From: a virus
DNA length: 27,624 nt
IMG/VR virus record: IMGVR_UViG_3300006736_000074
Span: 1-27,624 of that record
Direction: 5' to 3' (one strand)
Shown here: positions 24,204 to 27,624 of the stretch, piece after piece
How positions within the stretch are numbered: position 1 is the first letter of the stretch
Layout of the letters: every line of letters begins with the position of its first letter
Notes under the pieces: model-generated
What the model was told of the DNA's origin: nothing
Databases searched by the model: none
The model's input: only the letters and a program-made list of their open reading frames with translations
Program-made: the position numbers and the translations under genes

Positions 24204-24724
24204 TGTTATTTTGGAACAGATATAAAGTAATTACAGGGATTGGAGCAACTGCGTGCTGTTTAATGGGATGCTCCGCCCTTCGACCAATCTTCTCGCCAAA
24301 AGCGACCACAAAAGAAGCAATGGACATAGTTGCTACGGCGGTGGATAGCACGAACCTTTGGTGGCCAATTATGTTTGCTGGTTTCTTGGCCCTTCTTGCA
24401 GGAATCGTCAACTTGGTATTCTTGCGTGGTGGTGCAAAACTTTTAATAATAGGCGTGCTATTGGCACTGACTCCTCCTGTTGCTGAAATGATTCTTGCGT
24501 CCATCGTGCCCTGGGTATCAATTGTCGTGGGATTGCTCGGGCTGGCTTTACTTGGCATCGTTCTTGGTCGCTGGTTCGGGCGTAAAGATATTACAAAACG
24601 ACTAGAGTTGCGCGGTAATTTTATCCGTAACACAGGACCAGCAGAATTAGATAATGTAGATGTAGTAAAAGTCCTCAAACACGTAGGGGACAAAGATTTT
24701 AACCCTGAATATAAGGTGAAATGA
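24203..24724 (+). CDS. Membrane protein with lipobox, putative holin/spanin-like
   Basis: A 173-residue protein. The N-terminus has a positively charged start, a hydrophobic stretch and the lipobox L20-M-G-C23, so it may be a lipoprotein signal cut before C23. Three further hydrophobic helices follow (about 54-74, 79-98, 100-122) and then a charged cytoplasmic-looking tail rich in Lys and Asp. A multi-helix membrane protein with a lipobox is unusual for a spanin and fits a holin-like or unknown membrane role better. It starts at TAATG overlapping the upstream stop and overlaps the next ATG. No endolysin gene is adjacent. Confidence 0.6.
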   Translation: MLFWNRYKVITGIGATACCLMGCSALRPIFSPKATTKEAMDIVATAVDSTNLWWPIMFAGFLALLAGIVNLVFLRGGAKLLIIGVLLALTPPVAEMILASIVPWVSIVVGLLGLALLGIVLGRWFGRKDITKRLELRGNFIRNTGPAELDNVDVVKVLKHVGDKDFNPEYKVK

Positions 24725-24849
24725 TTATGTTTTTAGCAGATTTTTTAGGAAACTTGTTTTTTGCGGGAACAGCGGTGGGCGTTGTGGGCTGGATTGCATT
24801 GGTTGGCCACATGGCTAATTGGTGGACTTTGCCCAAACATAAGAAATAA
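24721..24849 (+). CDS. 42-residue single-span membrane protein
   Basis: A short ORF that fills exactly the gap between its neighbours: ATG 24721 overlaps the upstream stop (ATGA) and TAA 24847-24849 is two bases before the next start. AAGGTG lies just upstream; ATG 24727 is an alternative start. The protein is one long hydrophobic helix (FLADFLGNLFFAGTAVGVVG and onward) with a short WWTLPKHKK tail, so it probably inserts once in the membrane with a basic cytoplasmic end. Size and context suggest a small holin, pinholin or antiholin; this is inference. Confidence 0.6.
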   Translation: MIMFLADFLGNLFFAGTAVGVVGWIALVGHMANWWTLPKHKK

Positions 24850-24851
24850 GT

Positions 24852-25625
24852 ATGGCACGTTGGGCAAAGTGGTGTGCAATCAGTTGCACACACGTACCCC
24901 ATCAAAGCGAGAGAGCAATCGACCGTTTGCTTGAGGAAATAAAAGGTCGGAAACTTACTCATTTTGTCCACCTTGGGGATGTTATTGATGCAGACGCAGC
25001 GAGTGTCCACTCTGATGATTCAGAGGGCTATACGCTGTACGAAGAATACTGCGTTGCTGCTGACATGCTTCGGCGCATCAGAGGGGCACTGCCAAGGGAT
25101 TGTGTACTTGTTTTATTAGACGGAAATCATGACGATAATGTTCAGCGTCCTGATCCACGAAGAGTACCTAAAGGTTTGCGCGATTTATGCAACCCTAGAA
25201 AGATGGATGGTGTAGCGAATGAATTCAAACTTTGGAAACACGTCCCATACCGTCACGGCATACGGGGGTGTTATCAACTTGGGGCAGTCATTTTTGCCCA
25301 CGGTTATAGTGCATCCGCAAACTCAGACGAATTGGAAAGCATACAACTCGCCATGGCGTGCGGGGGACATGCTCACAGACTCATTGTGCGAGGACATACT
25401 CATCGCCCAGTCCCGCCTACCCAATGCAAACGAACCGGAAGAGTAAAGTTGCCATGGTGGTACGCTAACGTGGGCTACATGGCATTTGAGAGTAGACCTA
25501 GTTACACCAACAGGTTTGATGTTCAACAGTGGGGCAGGGCGTGCCTGATGGGAGAGTGCCAATTGGGGCGCACAGGACGCATGGGCAAGAACAGTTGGAA
25601 GGCAGACTTAATCCATTTGGATTAG
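24852..25625 (+). CDS. Metallophosphoesterase (calcineurin-like)
   Basis: A 257-residue phosphoesterase with the family motifs in order: ISCTH (10-14), GDVID (42-46), GNHD (91-94), an AHG (149-151) and GHTH (181-184). These normally bind two metal ions and hydrolyse phosphomonoesters or phosphodiesters. The first motif, usually DxH, is here CxH: the expected Asp is Cys12 (codon TGC), while His14 is kept. Activity may be altered, or the site may use Cys as ligand. Substrate is unknown. It ends the late block and faces the minus-strand genes across a 19-base gap that is exactly the 19-bp repeat. Confidence 0.85.
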   Translation: MARWAKWCAISCTHVPHQSERAIDRLLEEIKGRKLTHFVHLGDVIDADAASVHSDDSEGYTLYEEYCVAADMLRRIRGALPRDCVLVLLDGNHDDNVQRPDPRRVPKGLRDLCNPRKMDGVANEFKLWKHVPYRHGIRGCYQLGAVIFAHGYSASANSDELESIQLAMACGGHAHRLIVRGHTHRPVPPTQCKRTGRVKLPWWYANVGYMAFESRPSYTNRFDVQQWGRACLMGECQLGRTGRMGKNSWKADLIHLD

Positions 25626-25644
25626 GTGTCGCCAATTGTCAACA
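25626..25644 (-). repeat. Right copy of 19-bp inverted repeat
   Basis: On the minus strand this reads TGTTGACAATTGGCGACAC, identical to 1155-1173 on the plus strand. It occupies the complete gap between the metallophosphoesterase stop (25623-25625) and the zinc-ribbon stop (25645-25647). A chance 19-bp match within a window this size is expected well under once (my rough estimate, about 0.003 under uniform base use). No separate terminator is seen between the convergent genes. Confidence 0.85.
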
Positions 25645-25836
25645 TTATGGCTTAGATTCCTCAGAGTAGTCGTCAAAGATGGGGTGTTGGTCATCTTCTG
25701 CTGGCAACTTTGCACCAACCTTAGTGTTACTTCCCTTGATTCTGCACTTGTGGCATATCTCTGTTTTGGAACGAGTGTCTCTGCCACAGCCCGTACAAAT
25801 CCTGATTTGATGTGTGGGGTTACTCGTCATATTCAT
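25645..25836 (-). CDS. Small zinc-ribbon protein
   Basis: A 63-residue protein with two CxxC pairs, C14-C17 and C28-C31, ten residues apart, the usual four-Cys zinc site of zinc-ribbon or treble-clef mini-domains. The C-terminal half is acidic and probably disordered (FDDYSEESKP). It overlaps the end of the upstream gene by 17 bases, so it is co-transcribed with the minus-strand set; an alternative ATG lies at 25830. Small zinc-ribbon proteins in phages can bind nucleic acid or host polymerase, but no specific role is visible. Its stop codon touches the 19-bp repeat. Confidence 0.65.
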   Translation of the reverse strand: MNMTSNPTHQIRICTGCGRDTRSKTEICHKCRIKGSNTKVGAKLPAEDDQHPIFDDYSEESKP

Positions 25837-26209
25837 ACTTCTCAGGCGACTCAGAAATGGGGTTGACTTTCATCTCAGCCGAAAATTCGTTTTGCGGCAA
25901 AGCCTCTATCTCTCGCTCCCCATGCGCTGAATCAAGAACACTCTTAAGTTCGGGATGAGCCAGAAGAAGTGCAGCAAGTTTTGTGCGAACCTCTGTAGGA
26001 CTGCGGCTCTCTTGTTGGTCTACTATGATCTCTTGGGTTGGTTTGCCCAAGGTTCGGTCTAGCAACTCTTTCGCAGCCGCAATAGACCCTCCCCTAGCCC
26101 GCTCAATCAACATGAGTATAACGTCCTGCATATCCTCGGGTGTTACGGCAGCCATAAGAGACTGCTTTAACATCTTCTGCCTAGCATGTACAGTTAAACG
26201 ACTACTCAT
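25820..26209 (-). CDS. Small helical protein, possible terminase small subunit
   Basis: A 129-residue protein. The N-terminus is basic (SSRLTVHARQKMLKQSL). It is followed by VTPEDMQDVILMLIERARGGSIAAAKELLDRTLGKPTQ (about 22-59), a pattern I know from DUF5681-type and similar small phage proteins, some annotated as packaging or DNA-binding. The C-terminus is acidic and probably disordered. No other TerS candidate is visible in the window, which makes a small-terminase role worth testing, but it is unproven. It is coupled to the scaffold gene by a 4-base overlap. Confidence 0.55.
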   Translation of the reverse strand: MSSRLTVHARQKMLKQSLMAAVTPEDMQDVILMLIERARGGSIAAAKELLDRTLGKPTQEIIVDQQESRSPTEVRTKLAALLLAHPELKSVLDSAHGEREIEALPQNEFSAEMKVNPISESPEKYEYDE

Positions 26210-27051
26210 TCTTCAACAGGGTAAGCATTTTCGAACAGTCTACCCATCTCCTCTACAGCGTCTTTATGTCCTATATGCATAGCGTCTTGATATGCAGCCA
26301 TAAAATCAGGGTCGCGCCTTTTATTTGCAATAGTTGACTTCGCCTCTGAGGGTGATGACATGAATGTTTGCCGTCCACCACCACCGATTACTTCATCGTT
26401 TGATATTGCTTTTGCGATATTAGAGAATGCGCGTATGATTTCTGGGCTATTGCCAAGACCTGTATCATTGAGCATTTTAACAAGTTCATCGCCACCGAAT
26501 CGCATCACCGCGCCTTGCGCCATGGAGATTTTTTCATCATAGGCATTGCCAAACTCTTTACGCATAGTTGCCTCTGCGGTTTGCAAGGCTTCTGTGTTTT
26601 GTTGTTCGTACACGCCCATTTGTTCTTGTTGCAGTGTAGTTTGCCAGCGTATGATTGCTGCGGCTTGCTGCTTATTCAGACCAATTCGATGTGCTTCCTC
26701 GAAAAACTTGCCTACAAGTTCACCGTTGACTGGCACTTCGGCAGGCATATTTTCAGTTGGGACTTCATAACCGTCGGCCTTTTCGGGCCTACCTAGTTTG
26801 TTGTAGAAGGCGTCCATATCCTCTTGTGAAGCATCTGGCGCAGGGAGCACTACCTTATCAGCACCTATCATCTTCTGTGCGTGAACATAGCCTTTGGCTA
26901 GTCCGGCAACATCTTTAATATCTGCAAGGGACGTATCCCCTCGCAAATCCTCTGGAATTGAGTCCATCCAATTCCCTGTATCTTCGGTCGTGGGCGCCTC
27001 GGTTTGATCCGATGCTCCCTGACCACCATCAATCATAGTTTCGTCAGACAT
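26206..27051 (-). CDS. Capsid scaffold (assembly) protein
   Basis: A 281-residue acidic, helical protein (T7 gp9-type role: directs capsid shell assembly and is not kept in the virion). The N-terminus is acidic and disordered. NWMDSIPEDLRGDTSLADIKDVAGLAKGYVHAQKMIG and FYNKLGRPEKADGYEVP are the typical podovirus scaffold motifs. A Gln-rich helical centre (KQQAAAIIRWQTTLQQEQ) and a basic C-terminal segment follow. Tandem ATGs lie at 27054 and 27051; AAGGAG upstream favours 27051. It sits on the minus strand, opposite to the capsid gene that it should serve, which is the main oddity of its context. It overlaps the RusA-like gene by 8 bases. Confidence 0.85.
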   Translation of the reverse strand: MSDETMIDGGQGASDQTEAPTTEDTGNWMDSIPEDLRGDTSLADIKDVAGLAKGYVHAQKMIGADKVVLPAPDASQEDMDAFYNKLGRPEKADGYEVPTENMPAEVPVNGELVGKFFEEAHRIGLNKQQAAAIIRWQTTLQQEQMGVYEQQNTEALQTAEATMRKEFGNAYDEKISMAQGAVMRFGGDELVKMLNDTGLGNSPEIIRAFSNIAKAISNDEVIGGGGRQTFMSSPSEAKSTIANKRRDPDFMAAYQDAMHIGHKDAVEEMGRLFENAYPVEE

Positions 27052-27466
27052 CATTGTCTCCTTGTGACATTATTATTATAGCCCGATGAACACCATCAGG
27101 CGACTTTTCTTGTTTTACAAGCAACTCTATATCGGCGCTGCTGTCGTCTTTTATTATACCAAGACCATGAGCACTGCGCCCCTTTGGTTCTTTTAAGCAA
27201 TCTATAAGCATTTTACAGGATGCTACCAGATTGTCAGGGTCAAACGCCCTTCCCCTTTTGCCCCATTGCCGTATAATTGTTAAGCGTGTTCTTCCTTGGA
27301 ACTTGGGAATAGGACGAGGCGCAGCGTATTCAACGGCTGCCCATAGCTCTTCTTGCCTTTTTTTACGCACTGCCCAGTGCATTCGCAACATCTTGTTAAG
27401 CGACTCAAATTGGTATTCAAGGTCGATCCTGTAGAAATCTTTGTCTATTATCCTTTTCATGCCCAT
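27044..27466 (-). CDS. RusA-like Holliday junction resolvase
   Basis: A 140-residue protein (E. coli RusA is 120). SLNKMLRMHWAVRKK is the usual N-terminal segment. FDPDNLVASCKMLIDCL (Asp76, Asp78, Lys85, Asp89) and GIIKDDS (Asp107-Asp108) supply the acidic active-site set and conserved Lys of RusA-type endonucleases. It would cut branched DNA made during replication and recombination, clearing junctions before packaging. Start ATG 27466, or 27460; the ribosome site is weak. It follows a 48-residue ORF on the same strand, 5 bases away. It overlaps the scaffold start, a structural-gene neighbour rather than a replication gene in this window. Confidence 0.85.
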   Translation of the reverse strand: MGMKRIIDKDFYRIDLEYQFESLNKMLRMHWAVRKKRQEELWAAVEYAAPRPIPKFQGRTRLTIIRQWGKRGRAFDPDNLVASCKMLIDCLKEPKGRSAHGLGIIKDDSSADIELLVKQEKSPDGVHRAIIIMSQGDNDV

Positions 27467-27471
27467 CTAAT

Positions 27472-27618
27472 TCAACTTGGTTCCTCTCTAACACAGAGAA
27501 GTTGTTCTATGTTGTCTATCCAGTCGAGTGCTGTACGTAGCACTTCAAAATCCTTCTTGTCGTAGCCGGGCATGTACGTTATTACCGCGTCCCTAACCAC
27601 ATCAATTTTATCTATCAT
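27472..27618 (-). CDS. 48-residue hypothetical protein (may be partial at the window edge)
   Basis: A short frame: MIDKIDVVRDAVITYMPGYD, then KKDFEVLRTALDWIDNIEQL, ending LCVREEPS. The composition (charged, helix-forming, sensible Trp/Leu spacing) looks coding. It ends five bases before the RusA-like start on the same strand. ATG 27618 is used, but the frame stays open to the window edge (GTG at 27621), so a longer protein is possible. No family is recognised. Confidence 0.5.
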   Translation of the reverse strand: MIDKIDVVRDAVITYMPGYDKKDFEVLRTALDWIDNIEQLLCVREEPS

Positions 27619-27624
27619 CACTTG

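Noticed and set aside
27472-27618. Possible frameshift in the 48-residue edge ORF
   Set aside because: A first reading seemed frameshifted because two bases were misread. Re-reading the sequence gives one intact frame.

Overview
The window looks like the structural half of a tailed double-stranded DNA phage with a short, T7-type tail (podovirus morphology). The evidence is a near-complete T7-like virion set on one strand: capsid, two tail tubular proteins, gp13/14/15/16-like internal virion (ejection) proteins, T7-type tail fibres, large terminase and a head-tail connector (portal). Genes are tightly packed with stop/start overlaps (TAATG, ATGA, GTGA) and good Shine-Dalgarno sites. A sigma70-like promoter and a lipobox suggest a Gram-negative host. 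The host cannot be named from sequence. No integrase, tRNA, CRISPR array or recognisable endolysin is visible.

Layout. Positions 1-246: non-coding left edge, ending in a leftward terminator. 247-699 (-): one unknown small gene. 703-1422: a 720-base regulatory region with a leftward sigma70-like promoter overlapped by a phased, mirrored CTGTTAGG repeat array, two similar rightward T7-RNA-polymerase-like promoter candidates, a 19-bp element repeated elsewhere, and a structured leader with a terminator-like hairpin. 1423-25625 (+): the late block, in the order capsid, small structural protein, tail tubular A and B, internal virion proteins, three fibre paralogues, TerL, Pro-rich protein, HNH protein, portal, Bbp19-like protein, three small membrane proteins (probable lysis/holin region) and a metallophosphoesterase. 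25645-27624 (-): zinc-ribbon protein, small possible TerS-like protein, scaffold, RusA-like resolvase and a 48-residue ORF.

How it fits together. Capsid to TerL follows T7 order. The scaffold, which T7 encodes just before the capsid on the same strand, is here on the opposite strand at the far end of the block. The 24.5-kb late block is bracketed by an exact 19-bp inverted repeat (1155-1173 and 25626-25644). The right copy is precisely the whole gap between the convergent metallophosphoesterase and zinc-ribbon genes. Inverting the block between these repeats would put scaffold and capsid back on one strand in T7-like order. The repeat is therefore either an inversion/rearrangement site, a near-palindromic regulatory site, or an RNA element. 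This is the most interesting feature of the window.
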